This document shows, piece by piece, positions 33,870 to 45,027 of a stretch of DNA of 64,000 bases; the first letter of the stretch is position 1, and every line of letters starts with the position of its first letter. The stretch comes from Agarophyton chilense (lineage: Eukaryota; Rhodophyta; Florideophyceae; Gracilariales; Gracilariaceae). The stretch is from assembly GCA_030374765.1 (NCBI GenBank), contig JARGXX010000120.1, forward strand, positions 248,001 to 312,000, read 5' to 3'. The notes under the pieces are model-generated. The model had not been told where the DNA came from, did no database searches, and saw only the letters and a program-made list of their open reading frames with translations. The position numbers and the translations under genes are program-made.

Positions 33870-35807
33870 ATGGTGGGCGACGCGCCGAGACGAATGCATA
33901 AGAGTGCAACCAGCTCGCTGGGATCCACTTCATCCGGTGCCAACAAACGCAGTGCGGCAAAACTCCAGTCTCCTGGCAACAACCGTTCTCAACGTTTCAT
34001 CTCAACCGAATCGGCATCCTTGCGTGCCAGTCCTCCGATTCCTCGGCATCGTCTCCCGCTTCGCCGGTCTCCTCTTCCGGTCATCCGGCCTCTTCGCTCA
34101 CCGATGAGCAACCAAAACAATCAACCCAACCGTCTCCCTGCGGGGTACTTCTCCGGCTTCCGGTCCGGTCCGCTTCCGCCAAGCGCGTCATCGGCTGCGC
34201 CGCAGATTCCTATCGCGAACGCGGCTGCTGCTCCGTACAGAATGTTCCCCCCGAGAGGGTCGCCGCCATACGAAATGCTTGTCGGGCGCCATCCTGGGCA
34301 TCATGCGTCCGTTTTCCGGCTTGCGCCGTGGTTCCACCCAATTGCGGTGTTAAACGAAGCGCTCATAGCGATGTACACCGATGGAAACGGGATGCTTCCG
34401 GGCGATATTCCGGGCGTGGCGACAACTTCGTTGGATTGGCGACGCCGCGTAGCGGTTCCGGTCCACGCTGTGGCGCGCCGGGGTAGGGAAACCTCGGCTT
34501 CCGCTCATGCGGCCTTCGTCTTTCTTGGCCATCAACGGCTTCGCCGGGCTCCTTTCGAATATCCCATCCCCGATGGTCTCGGCACCGACATTCGGCTTTA
34601 CCGCACTCAAGGTGAGATTGGTTACGTCGACCGCCTGGCGGGTTTGGAAACACTCTCGTGGAGGGGCATCCCGATAGCACGGCAAGAGGCCATGTGCTGG
34701 ACGCGGCCGATTATCCGGGCAGAATTCCGCTACATGCGTCGACTTGCACGGGCCAACTTCCTCGCCCTGATCCGCTTCGAGCGTCGAGCACGATTCCGAT
34801 TCGGGTATTTGGTCCCGTCTCAGAACGTGGAGATCGAACGCCTTCGCGTGGCCGACCGACGGGGTCGCTATGTCCTCATTCCATCGTGGTGGTCGAACCT
34901 CGAGGCCTGCCGGGGCTGTTACATCGAGCTGCCACCTGTCACCACGTATTACGGTTCGTACCTCATCGAGGATCCCGAGTCCGGACTGTGGTCCGTGGTG
35001 ATTACCGAATGGGCAGTCCGCGCGGCGGTGTTCCTCCACTGGGAGGTGTATGACCAGTACCGACTGTGGTTCCTCCCGTTCCGGTTGAGGTCCGCGATTC
35101 GCAGCCTGGACCTGAGCATCCCACTTGGTGGAGTAACCAACGCCGGGGAAGTGGCGTTTCTTCTCGATTACATCGACCAGTTGGACTGGACCGCCGTTCC
35201 CATTGAACAAAGCGGGCGCACCGTGGGTAGCCGGGGTCAGGACCTGTCACCAGGAAGGCGTACTCCCTTGGGAGGTTATTTCGTATACTCTGACCCCTGG
35301 GAAGGGCACGAAATCTCCGCGGAGGAAGCGAACGAGCTCCGGTTTGCACCGCGCCATATCCCCGAGGGGCATCCGATCGGTTTCGTGGACGCGGATGAAT
35401 AGTACCACGTCTACGATGGCGACGATCCAATGGTGGACAACGAACCCGACGACGGGGAAGCGTACGCCGAGGCGGAGGTCAAGGGATCCGAAGCGGAAGG
35501 TCCCTCTAACGCGGGGACGCCAGCCACGCCTTACGCGGATTTGGATAACCCCGCGGGGGCTGGGTCGGAGTACGCGGTAGCTGGACCACCTCCGGTTCCA
35601 CCGGTGAATCTCCCAAGTGGTGGGGCGTCCGCCCCAGGCGATGCGAGCTCCGCTCCGGCGGGTCAAGCGGCCGTGATCTCCCAGTTCCTGCGACAGGTGG
35701 GGCTGGAGATCAACGCAGCGAGTGGCGATGTTGCCGCGATGCGCGAGGCCTTGATCACCCGCCTCCAGGGAGGTAACCAACTTGGGGGCGGTGAGCTGAA
35801 CCCGTGA
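33870..35807 (+). pseudogene. Antisense ORF of unknown function in the family A gypsy element (fossil part)
   Basis: This is a long plus-strand coding region opposite to gag-pol. The first ATG is at 33870, but the ATG at 34104 (MSNQNNQPNRLPAGYF) fits better with the TATA-like box and the family B homologue. The Pro-rich N-terminus is followed by a Trp/Tyr/Arg-rich core (LAPWFHPIAVLNEALIAMY, SWRGIPIARQEAM, FRFGYLVPSQNVEIERLR, ELPPVTTYYGSYLI, WSVVITEWAVRAAVFL). Next come LLDYIDQLDWTAVP and VYSDPWEGHEISAEEANELRF, then an acidic Pro/Ala linker and a small C-terminal helix region (QFLRQVGLEIN...LITRLQGG). Each block has a counterpart in 30488-32187. It ends about 180 bp from the end of pol, tail to tail. 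No catalytic signature, signal peptide or membrane span is visible. About one break is present. Confidence 0.8.
33896..33903 (+). promoter_or_regulatory. TATA-like box for the antisense ORF (family A)
   Basis: GCATAAGA on the plus strand lies about 61 bp inside the 3' LTR and about 200 bp before the ATG at 34104. It is weaker than the family B counterparts but in the equivalent place. Confidence 0.3.
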
Positions 35808-35985
35808 CGGGGCACGCGATCCCGATCGGGAGTTTCCCTTGTGACTTAGAGTAGTATCCCGAGTGCTCGGTATTCCATCGATAGCTTCAAATAAAAACCA
35901 AGTGACTTGTGTAACCCAAAACCTTCCTTCACTAGCCTGTTCTCAAGCAAACCTACTTCTCTTTTCTCTTCCACCGAGGTGGGTG

Positions 35986-38900
35986 TTATCCCACCTGGGC
36001 TTTAACAACCGATGCCGGGATTCCCGTCCGCGTTCTGCGGTGATATGACACCACCTTCGAACGTGGGAGATGTTCCATCGGCTCATCCGAATCCCATTCG
36101 GGCCCTAAACCGTACCAACGGACGAGGGATTGAATATAACCATCCGGATGGTATGAGTGCTCCACTATGTGGTCGACCACAAACTCCTTCTCGTAGACTT
36201 CCCGCCCTTGCGATGTACGCGTCACCGGACCAAAGCGGTGTACGTCCGCAGGTGCGTGTGGGCTACTGTGCCCTTCCCCCGAGGGGTCCATGGGTTGGCG
36301 TTGCCTTTCCATGCCCTGGGTAGGGGAACGAACCGGATTCCGGGTTGCCTTGGCCGCTTGGCGGGTTGCTTCCGCCAAGGCGTCATGACGAAGAGCGTCA
36401 GTTCGACGGCTTCGGCCGGAGGCCTTCCCGTGGGGCAATTCTCCAAGGTTTTGGGTCAAAATGCTTTCCGAGAGTTCTTGTGCAGAGGCTACCCTTCGGG
36501 GGAACGCGGACTCATCCCAAAGCTGGGTTTTGCGGTCGCGTTCCGCGAGTCGTCGGGGTGAAATCCGTCGCGACGGTGCTGGACTTGACGCGGGAGGCGG
36601 TTTCATCACGGGGCGTCGTGCCTTGCCGGGTGAGCCGCCTTGGGCGTTGATTGGCGTATCTCCCGAGCCGGGTGTCGTCTGGTCACGTGACACGTCCGGC
36701 TGATGGCTGGGAGTACTCCGCGCAGTGCTGCGTTCCGCCTCCTCACGTGAGGGCGTGTGCAACGGCGCTGCCGGTATGTCTGCTCGCTTTGGCGACACAG
36801 TACCGCGACGGGCGTGCATCTCCGGGTCAACCGTGCCTTACTCACCAACGGGCGGCGAAATGCGCGGCGAGGAACCCCTGCCGGGAGCGAGTTCGTCCTC
36901 AACTATCCCTTTCGAGGGTTCAACTTCACTCGGCGACGAGGTGCTTCCGTTCTTGACGGGCACATTCTCCGGGGTGACCAGTGCGCCTTCGACAACGCTT
37001 TCGGGGTCAACCGAGACACTCGGAGTGCGTCCGCCACTGCGCGCGGGTTCTGAACCAGCATCAAGCGTGCTGGGTGTGAATCTCCCGTCTGCTACGGTGT
37101 GCTTGCCCGGCTTAGCCGGTGTGTCCTGCCGTACAGTACGAGGGACCACTTCCGATCGATTCGGCCTAGAGGGGCCTGCGAGGGCGTTCTCTAAGTTTTC
37201 CAGCGTAGCTGGTGTCGACGAACCGTGACCCACGGGCTGCGGGTCAACGCTCGACGGCCTAGCCGGACCAGTATCGCGAGGGCGAACAGCATCCTGCGAC
37301 GATTTAGGTTTCGCTTCGGCGAGAGGGTTTCCACTACGTGGTGCGTCCTGTCGAGTAGAGTCGCCGTGGGGAGTGCGATCAGACGCAGATGCGGTGGCGC
37401 TTCTCATAGAGGGTTCAGCAACGGCTGTAGCGCGCAAATGTGGAGATGGCACGTCGGTAGACGGGACGTCCGGGTCACCGTTGTTCTTGCTGGTGTGTCC
37501 AGGAGTCCGTGCACCACGGTTGTCATGACGCGACGAAGCGGTTTCCGTCTCTCGACGAGAGTTATGAGCCTCCTCCCCCTCCTGAGACGGAGAGGCATGG
37601 GGTGTGGTTGGAACGCCCAACGGGCGGGGGTAGACACCGCGCCGTGGCGTGAGAGAAGAGAGGCCATTCTGGCCTTGGTCCGATAAGATCGGCAAGTCAG
37701 AGAGTCCCCGGGTAGGGTTTGGTAACGCAGAAGGTCTGGAAACCACGGCAGTGGGCTGAGCCACTGTTGTGTGCCGAGCACCATCATCCTCAGAGAGGGA
37801 TTGTTGACCCATTTCGGTTACTTCCAACGTCGGTGGAGGGGCGAGTACAACGCGATCGCGGGAGATCCGCTCATGAGCGTCGACAATTTCCACCACGATG
37901 GTGTCGTCTTTCACCGAAATGACCTTGTAAGGACCGTCCGCGACGGAAGAAAGCTTGTGCTTCTTTTCCTTTTCAGGGTTCCAGTACTCCTTACGGACGA
38001 AGACGAAGTCACCGGCTTTGATTGGCGGGGCCTTACCGCGTACGCGAGAGTCGAAATCACGCTTGAAAGCGGTTTGGGCACGAGCCATTGAGCTTCGAGC
38101 GACCGGGATCAGCTTCGTAAGCCACTCTTTCCACCTGTGGCGATAATCCTTCACGGAAGGGAACGCATCCAGCGTGGGCTGGGGTTCTAACGCGACAGCG
38201 GGCGGAGGGCGGGACAAGACCAGTTCGAATGGAGTCGAGCCCGTAGTACGGTGCACCTGCGTATTGTACGCGAACGTCAAGGCGTCGGTATATAAATCCC
38301 ATGTCTTTGGGTGGTCGGCAACGTAAGAACGGAGAGACGCTAATAGCGTTCGGTTAAACCGCTCCACCTGCCCATTACACTGGGGGTGATAGGTCGTTGT
38401 GAACAGGTTCTTGATGTCAAGAATCCTGCACACGTCCTCGAAGAATCGCGATGCGAACTGCTTTCCGTTATCGGATAGAAGATTAACCGGCGGGCCGTAG
38501 ACGAATACCCAATGGGTTACAAATGCTTGTGCAACCGTGAAAGCGGATATCTTCCGTAAAGGTACGGTCCGAACCAGTTTTGAGAAACAATCCGTGATAA
38601 CGAGTAAAAACTTATGCCCACGTCGTGTGGTGAGGAGCTCGCCGAGGATGTCAATGGCGACAAACTCGAGAGGAGCCCGTGCCGGGAATAGTTTCAACTT
38701 CGTTGAGTACTTGCGAAGTTTCACCCGATTCTTAGCACATTCGGTACAAAACCGCACCGTTGCGTAGCAATCCACCGCCAGGGCGGGCCAGTAGAAATTC
38801 CTTCGCAAAGTGAGGTAGAGCTTCCGTCCACCGGCGTGTCCACCAAGTTTCGCATAGTGCGATAGATGCAAAACTCTAGACTGTAGAGTATGCGGCACCA

Positions 38901-41691
38901 CGACTTGTGGGGATAACTGAACCGTCCTGACGAGGTATCCAAGATCGTTCACCTCGAAAGGGAGTTGTGCACCGCCATTAAGCCAGGCGCGAATCTTCGT
39001 ACAGCAGGGGTCACCCTGCTGTTCTCTGACCATCTTCTCCGGGGGTATCGGCACAAAATTACCCGGCGGGGGTTTCTCTGAATCGTCCGAGACGAGCAAT
39101 GCGTCAATATCATCATCCGACTACGGGCTTTCGTTCCATTTATCGTGTAACCAATCCGGGTCCACCGGTGTTCCATCGTCGACGACGAAGCAAGGTATCT
39201 CCTCGTCATCGACGGCTAGAGCTTCCCCATTCGTGGGTAAACGCGAGAGCGCGTCCGCTTGCGCGTTCTGAGTGCCCTTCTTGTAGATCACTTCAAAGTC
39301 ATATTCCGCGAGGCGGAGTCTCCAACGCATTAAGCGGCCTGACGGCTCCGAGATGGTCATGAGCCATCGTAGGGACGAGTGATCCGTGTAAACGGTAAAG
39401 TGCACACCCATGAGGTAGGGGCGGAGTGTAGAGAGGGCCCACACAACTGCGAGGCACTCATTCTCCGACACGGAGTAGTTCCTCTCGTGGACATTGAGCC
39501 AGCGTGACCAGTACCCAATGGGTTTGCGTTCTCCTTCGGGAGTAGTTTGAAAGAGCGCACAGCCTACCTGGTAGTCGCTAGAGTCCGTGTCCACGGAAAA
39601 CGGTAGTCCGGGTTTCGGTAACGATAGAATCGGTGCTGATGTGACAGCCTCCCTAAGGGAGTTAAAAGCATCCGTCTGGGCGGACGTAAAGGGGTCCAGT
39701 TTAGGTGGTTGGCCTTTCCGCAGAAGCGCGTTCAAGGGGGCCGCGATGTCAGCGAAGTTAGGGATAAACCGTCGGTAGATGTTGACCAATCCTAGAAAGG
39801 AGCGCAGTTCCGTCTGGGTAGCGGGTTCTTTCGCCTTGCGAAGGGACCTCACTCGAGCTTCCTCGATCATTACATGTCCAGGACGGATAATGTGCCCGAG
39901 ATACTTCACAGTATCGGTAAAGAACTCACATTTCCTCAGTTTGAGGGTTATTCCAGCGTCACGTAGCGTGGTCATTATGTCCCTGACTTGGGTGAGATGG
40001 TCATCCAGATTGTCTGAGAATACAATGATATCGTCCAAATAGACGAAGCAAGTACGCCACTTAAAGCGGGCCAACAAAATGTCGATAGCACGCTGAAAGG
40101 TAGCGGGAGCATTGGTTAGACTAAAAGGCATCCGTTTAAAACGGTAGAGTCCCGAGTGACAGACAAACGCAGTCTTATCTTGGTCCTCCTCCCTAACGGG
40201 AACCTGCCAATATCCCCAATTGGCGTCCAAAGCCGTGAACACCGTAGCAGTGCCGAGAGAGTCGATGTACTCATCCATTCGTGGGATCGGATACACGTCC
40301 TTGACGGTAACATCATTCAAGCGACGGTAGTCGATGCAAAAGCGCCAGGACCCATCGGGTTTCGGAGCCAGTACCACTGGGGATGCCCACGGCGACTAAG
40401 CCGGTTCGATCACTCCAGCTCGGAGCATTTTGTCCACTTGGAACTGTTCCTCTTCTCGAGCCTTGGGGCCTGCCCTGTAAGGGTGTTGAGCCACCGGTCG
40501 GGTGTTCGGCAATAAATCTATCCGGTGTTCCGTTGTATTTATCTCACCAAGAGAGCCATCCCACATTGTGGTAAACTTCCGTAACATCTCACGCAGACTT
40601 TCACGGTGTGACTCCGGTACATGACCGAGGTCGAGTTCTTCGAGTTCTTTCACGGGGTCTACCTGGTCGTAACTCGTCGGAATGGGCTTCTTTTCTGTTT
40701 CGGCAGGTTGCGATTCCGAATCATTCGGTGATTGGACGGCAGCTTCCTCCCCCTCCTTAGAGTGAACGAGACCGAGGACTTCGGCAGCGGTCAGCCTAGT
40801 GGGGACCATTGCGGTGGGGTGAGGCATTACCGATCCAATAACTTGGGTTTTCACCAGTGACTGGGGGGTTCAGCCCAGATTGGCAACGAGCACGGTGAAC
40901 GGCTTGTCTGGGACAATCTGCGCGACTCCATTCGCCACGGCGAGTTGATATCCATCGTACAGAGATGAGAGAGGCTGAATGACTCGTAAACCGTGTTGAC
41001 GGGAAGTGACACGCACCCATACTTGGGACTCTGGCGGGATTCGGACAGACGCAGCCACGCGGAGCTTGGTAGACTCCCGAGAAGCGGGTGGAGGTTCCTG
41101 CGCGGCAGGGAGCGGTACGTGCTTCTTGGAGGCACGCCGCAGCAGACGACGGAAGATCGGGACCGACGAGCCGTCTTCCATCTCAACACGCTTTAAGCGG
41201 GGCCTTATGGCGTCAACGAATCTGTCACAGAAGTCACATCCCAAGATGATGGGGGCAGCCAATTTCCGGCATACAATAAAGCCGAGTTTCACCACGAGAA
41301 AGCCCAAGCGAACGACGAGAGCGACGGTTCCAACCGTTGACAACGGGTTGTTATTCGCGTCCGCGACGTCGGGCGCCACGCCAAGGCGGATCTGAGACCG
41401 CAAGGGCGGGGGCAGCAGCGACTCCACGATGAAATTCGGACCAGCGCCTGTGTCCAAAACAGTAAGGACTCGAACCATAAACTGGGTAGAAAGGCCAAGG
41501 TCGGCATACACCTTGTAATTGCGCTTGGCCATTACTAAGACTCTATCCGGGAACCGGCGGTTACGAACACGTTTCCACGGTCGACGTAGAACACCAAAGT
41601 GTTCAGAGTCCAAGTCTGAGACGGCCTGTTTCCTCGTGAGGATTGTGACCGGGGAGCGAGGCGGAGACGCCTCGGGCGTCGTCAACCTCAC
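35986..41691 (-). pseudogene. Family A gypsy pol region with chromodomain (fossil part)
   Basis: The protease motif VLDTGAGPNFIVES is near 41430-41470. RT lies about 39700-40380, with FTALDANWGYWQ, the YLDD box near 40030-40041 and YLGHIIRPG. RNase H is about 39200-39620 (SVDTDSSDYQVGCALFQ, TDHSSLRWL, ADALSRL). Integrase lies in about 37800-39000, with HLSHYAKLGGHAGG, CTECAKNR, IDILGEL, SDNGKQFASRFFED and YHPQCNGQVERFNRTLL. A long Pro/Ser/Arg-rich linker of several hundred residues precedes the chromodomain at 36033-36192 (FVVDHIVEHSYHPDGYIQSLVRWYG...EPMEHLPRSKVVSYHRR). The chromodomain has DSDEP where family B has DTWEP, so one residue of the expected aromatic cage appears replaced. Confidence 0.88.
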
Positions 41692-41729
41692 TGTTGGGGA
41701 CGCCTCTCCCGAAGGGGAGACTCCCGAAA

Positions 41730-43799
41730 TCAGTTTTCCTGAGTCCCATCCGCCTGGAGCGGGGCCTCAGAATCCTGAACCACTAGCAATGGGGCGCCAG
41801 CGGCGGGGTTTGAAGGAACGGGGCGGTGGTCGGGAGCCTGCTCGGCAGGGTAAAGCAACGCATTGCGCGGTTTCGCCTCCGGAATACTCCGTGGAAAATC
41901 GATCTTAGCTCGAAGATACGACGTCATCGGAACAAGCCGCTTTTCCACTGGGGTCAGCGCCTCATAATTACCGATTACTCGGGCTACTTCCCTCATGGTG
42001 AGGATACAGTCCGGTGAAATGCGACCGTGTTCGTAGCATATGTGGCATATGAGTCCCTGGCGTCGGGGCTGCAAACCGGAGCGAGCATCCGTGAACTTCA
42101 CCGCTTGGCGGGTATCCTTCCATCCAGGGCGACTCTGTCGGAGCGCACCGTTTGAATACGGGATGCGAGGTCCGTGAACACGGGGAGAGTCTGCGTACAG
42201 CAGGGGTCCATTCTGGGCCGTGTCATATGAGTCGTCCGTCGTGGACGGTAGTTCGGTTGTCGGGACCGAATGGATATCGCTTCGGGCGAAGTGTACGTTG
42301 TCATACTCCTGTTGGGGGCGCTCAATCGCAACCAGCGATAGGGATGGCGACTTCGTTTCCATCACCAACGCCTTGGCGGTTCGCGACCTGTGACCGGAGG
42401 CACGAGCTCTTAAAGCGTCACCTTCCGCTTGCGCGTGTTGGACCAACTCCAGATACGTGGTCCTCCTTCGGTCTTCCCGGTAACGGGCCACGAGTGTTCG
42501 GATAGCGGGGTCCAGTCCATCGATGAACATGGTGCAGCGCTCTCCGGCGGAGTGTACGTTCCCACTACGGTGGAAAGCCTTGTTCAGGCGCACCGAGAAT
42601 TCGGTTTCCGTTTCTACAGACTTCTGGCGCGTTTCGCGAAGAGCGAGAATGGCCGACTGAATCGCGTGATTAGTGGCGTAGGACCTCAAGAGGTATTGTA
42701 CTGCTTCTGGCTAGCAGGTTACCCCTCCTTCGGAGGCTCTAGACGAACCTCTTACAGAGTTGTATTGATCCTCGGCGAGGCCTTTCATAAAGTACGGGAG
42801 TGCAATAAACGCCTGTCCTTCGGTCATACCGAGAATATCCGCTTCGGCGACGAACCTCGCAAGGAAATCCAACACCAAAATGGGGTCTTCTCCAGAAAAA
42901 TTCTGGTTCCTGAGGGACAGTTGCATACGATTTATGCAATCCTTCACTCTACCCGTGCCACGGGGCGTGCGATCCAAAGAGGAGTTCTCTAGCCGATAGT
43001 ATCGGTAAGAAACCAACTTCTTGTACAGGGGGTTGGTGCATTTCAGCTCCTTCAACCCGGAGTGTTTCCTTCCCTTCTCGCGGGCGCGGATCACACCTTG
43101 GGTGGCAGACGACCGTTTAGAACGGGATGAACGCCTGCGATGGCCATCGTCAGAAGACGAATCTGACGAGTCCGACCCATTTGAATGGTGAGAGCCACGC
43201 GACGACCGTGAGGAGTTCGACAAGTCCGAGTCATCGCTGTCACGCTTTCCACGCCGACGGCGGGTATCGTCCCTTTTCCTCTCGTGTTTCGCTTGGTGCG
43301 ACACAGCAACCGGCTTCTCCGGGACGTCTTCCATCAAGATGGTTTGTTTTAACGTCTGGAGACGGGCGCTAACACGATTGAATTGGGTCTCGACACCTTC
43401 CACGTAAGCGGCGGGACCACCAAAACATTCCAACAGGGTGTTGACGTCCGCCCGCAACAAGCGGAGGTCGTCAACCACTTCCTTCATAGAAGAGCCATCA
43501 CACCTGGAACGCAGGGCTTCGAACTCTTCCACGAAGGCATTGTGCGCTTCCTGCATTACGCGGATCTGCTGCCTCACACTTGAGTTTATGTCGATGTGGA
43601 ACTCGTTTTTCTGGGCCTTTTCGTCGGCAAGAGCCGGGTCATCCACGGCAGGGGCCGGTCCAGCACCAGAATTGGGTCCATTATTCGACGCCTTATGCGG
43701 TAGCTTGTTGTTCTTGGAGGAGTTCGACCCCTTACTCTTGCCTTTCGGAGCGGCTTGAGGTAACGGCAGGGGAACCCTTCCAGGGTCCGCAGGCACCAC
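41730..43799 (-). pseudogene. Family A gypsy gag region (fossil part)
   Basis: Gag begins with a Pro/Lys/Asn-rich segment followed by a coiled-coil-like region (SSVRQQIRVMQEAHNAF...). A Ser/Asp-rich and Arg-Ser-rich stretch follows (KRDSDDSDLSNSSRSSRGSH), then the shared CTNPLYKKLVSYRYYRL block and a capsid-like domain (DFLARFVAEADILG, PYFMKGLAEDQYNSV, ALRETRQKSVETETEF). Near the end is a knuckle-like CHICYEHGRISPDC. In the equivalent position of the family B copy at 62 kb a canonical C-x2-C-x4-H-x4-C knuckle is seen, whereas here the His is displaced by two residues. Confidence 0.82.
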
Positions 43800-44000
43800 G
43801 TCATTGACGGAACGGCTCCGCGTGATCGCGGGTTCCGCTTCCGACGGTAGTCATGACATGGTTGTAGCGTTGACCACTAAGAATAGGACAACAAAAGTTT
43901 CCACCAAGTGGGTCCAAACCAAGAAATTGGAAAGCAGATCTCGACGAGAGAAGACAGCACAGCAATGTGAAAAACAACCAAACCAGGTCCCCCTAGCCTT

Positions 44001-44016
44001 CTAAGTCGGAAGACCA
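44001..44016 (-). other. Primer-binding site of the family A gypsy element
   Basis: Read on the minus strand, TGGTCTTCCGACTTAG begins three bases after the 5' LTR. TGG pairs with a tRNA CCA end, so a tRNA whose 3' end reads CTAAGTCGGAAGACCA is predicted as the primer. I cannot name its amino acid from the sequence. Confidence 0.5.
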
Positions 44017-44019
44017 GTT

Positions 44020-44813
44020 TGTAGTGCAACGCCATGGGCGGCGGAAACACACGAAGATGTCCGAGTCTTCCTCCAAGGAGGGTAGCACGGCGACGGAGCC
44101 TCTCCGGAGTGAACAAGAATAAGTCGGGGTGTAAGGCCGAGGTTCACCGGCACGCCAAGCGGGGAGAGTGCGGGATGCTAGAAGGGAGCAGACCAGGTAT
44201 GAGCTGTATTCCACGGGAGTGGGCAAGTGATAAAGGGGGGACCACCCTGTGGGGGCGATCGGGAGCATGGGCCACGAGAGCCAAAAGAAATATGTAGCAA
44301 ACCCAATACTGGGGCGAGAACACGGCAGTGGTATGAAAGATATACACGCTAACAGCGGTGAGTCTCCTGTTGACGCAGGGTGGATAAGTCTACCTTTAGT
44401 AACGCGGCTTCACCTCCGTAAAGTGTGGAAGACTCGCGAAAGCGGAAAAAGACTTAGAGCCAAGAACCCTGGTTGGGGAGGTTTACTGAGTGTCAGGGCG
44501 AGGTCGCCCTGGCACTATATAGTGTAGAATACTGTAACGATCTCCCTAACCTAGTGTAGTAAAGCTAAATAAATAGAGAAATATCCAGCTATGCTGTGCC
44601 AACCTGTCCTGGGCCACCCACGTTATACGTGTGTCAGTCACACCCGAATCGGGGCCACGGCGCACGGCCGCCGGGGCACTTCGCGTACAACGCGTATACA
44701 CCTGGCTACGCCAGCCCGCTAGTAGCGGTATTACTCATAGATCTCACAAGTATCGCCCGAGGCGGAAAAACAACCAAGTCCTGGAACACGGCCCTCACGA
44801 GGGTTGCACTTCA
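44020..44813 (-). repeat. 5' LTR of the family A gypsy element (794 bp)
   Basis: It matches 33041-33834 at all but seven positions, has the same TG...CA ends, and is followed by the TSD TCGAC at 44814-44818. Confidence 0.96.
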
Positions 44814-44819
44814 TCGACG

Positions 44820-45027
44820 GCGATTGCAACACTTGTGAACATTCACCGAGTGAGATCTTGTTATTTTCCAAAGTATTAAACTCCACCCTAAAGAAGAAGA
44901 GCACCATTAAACTTGAGGATTACGCTTCGGCTGGTATACCCGATTATTGGATGGTCGACATCAAAGCACGCAAAGCTAAAAGTCCTTCATATGCCTCAAG
45001 AAAACTATTGCTAGTATTGCTAGAATA
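44820..45027 (+). pseudogene. Fragment resembling Uma2 (DUF820) PD-(D/E)XK nuclease
   Basis: A plus-strand frame reads EHSPSEILLFSKVLNSTLKKKSTIK, then LEDYASAGIPDYWMVDIKARKAK. This closely follows the Uma2 family pattern, in which LVVEVxxSTLxxDxxxK is followed by YAxAGIPEYWVVDLxxRxV. In intact Uma2 proteins the first segment contains the catalytic Glu (VIEV) and an Asp before the Lys; here these read LFSKV and LKKKS, so the active site is not preserved. About 55 residues survive, directly beside the target site of the family A element. The N-terminal part is not visible and may lie outside the two gypsy insertions. Uma2 proteins are common in cyanobacteria and other bacteria, so this may be an old transfer or plastid-derived copy. 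A chance match is possible. Confidence 0.5.

Larger units (their letters stand above)
33041..44813 (-). mobile_element. Ty3/gypsy chromovirus, family A, 11.8 kb, young, with antisense ORF
   Basis: The two 794-bp LTRs differ at only seven positions. The 5-bp duplication TCGAC flanks the element exactly (33036-33040 and 44814-44818), so the insertion is recent and unrearranged. The minus strand carries gag, protease, RT, RNase H, integrase and chromodomain; the plus strand carries an extra ORF between chromodomain and 3' LTR. The total of 11,773 bp is large for a chromovirus and the surplus is mostly the antisense ORF and a long linker before the chromodomain. The coding parts look nearly whole, with roughly six breaks overall. 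GC content is higher than in the surrounding host DNA. Confidence 0.95.

Noticed and set aside
34350-35210. 286-residue minus-strand frame opposite the family A antisense ORF
   Set aside because: It lacks the blocks conserved between the two elements; only the plus-strand frame has a homologue at 30488-32187.
30488-35807. Antisense ORF considered as a retroviral envelope gene
   Set aside because: It is on the wrong strand and has no signal peptide, no transmembrane span, no furin-type site and no fusion-peptide-like segment.
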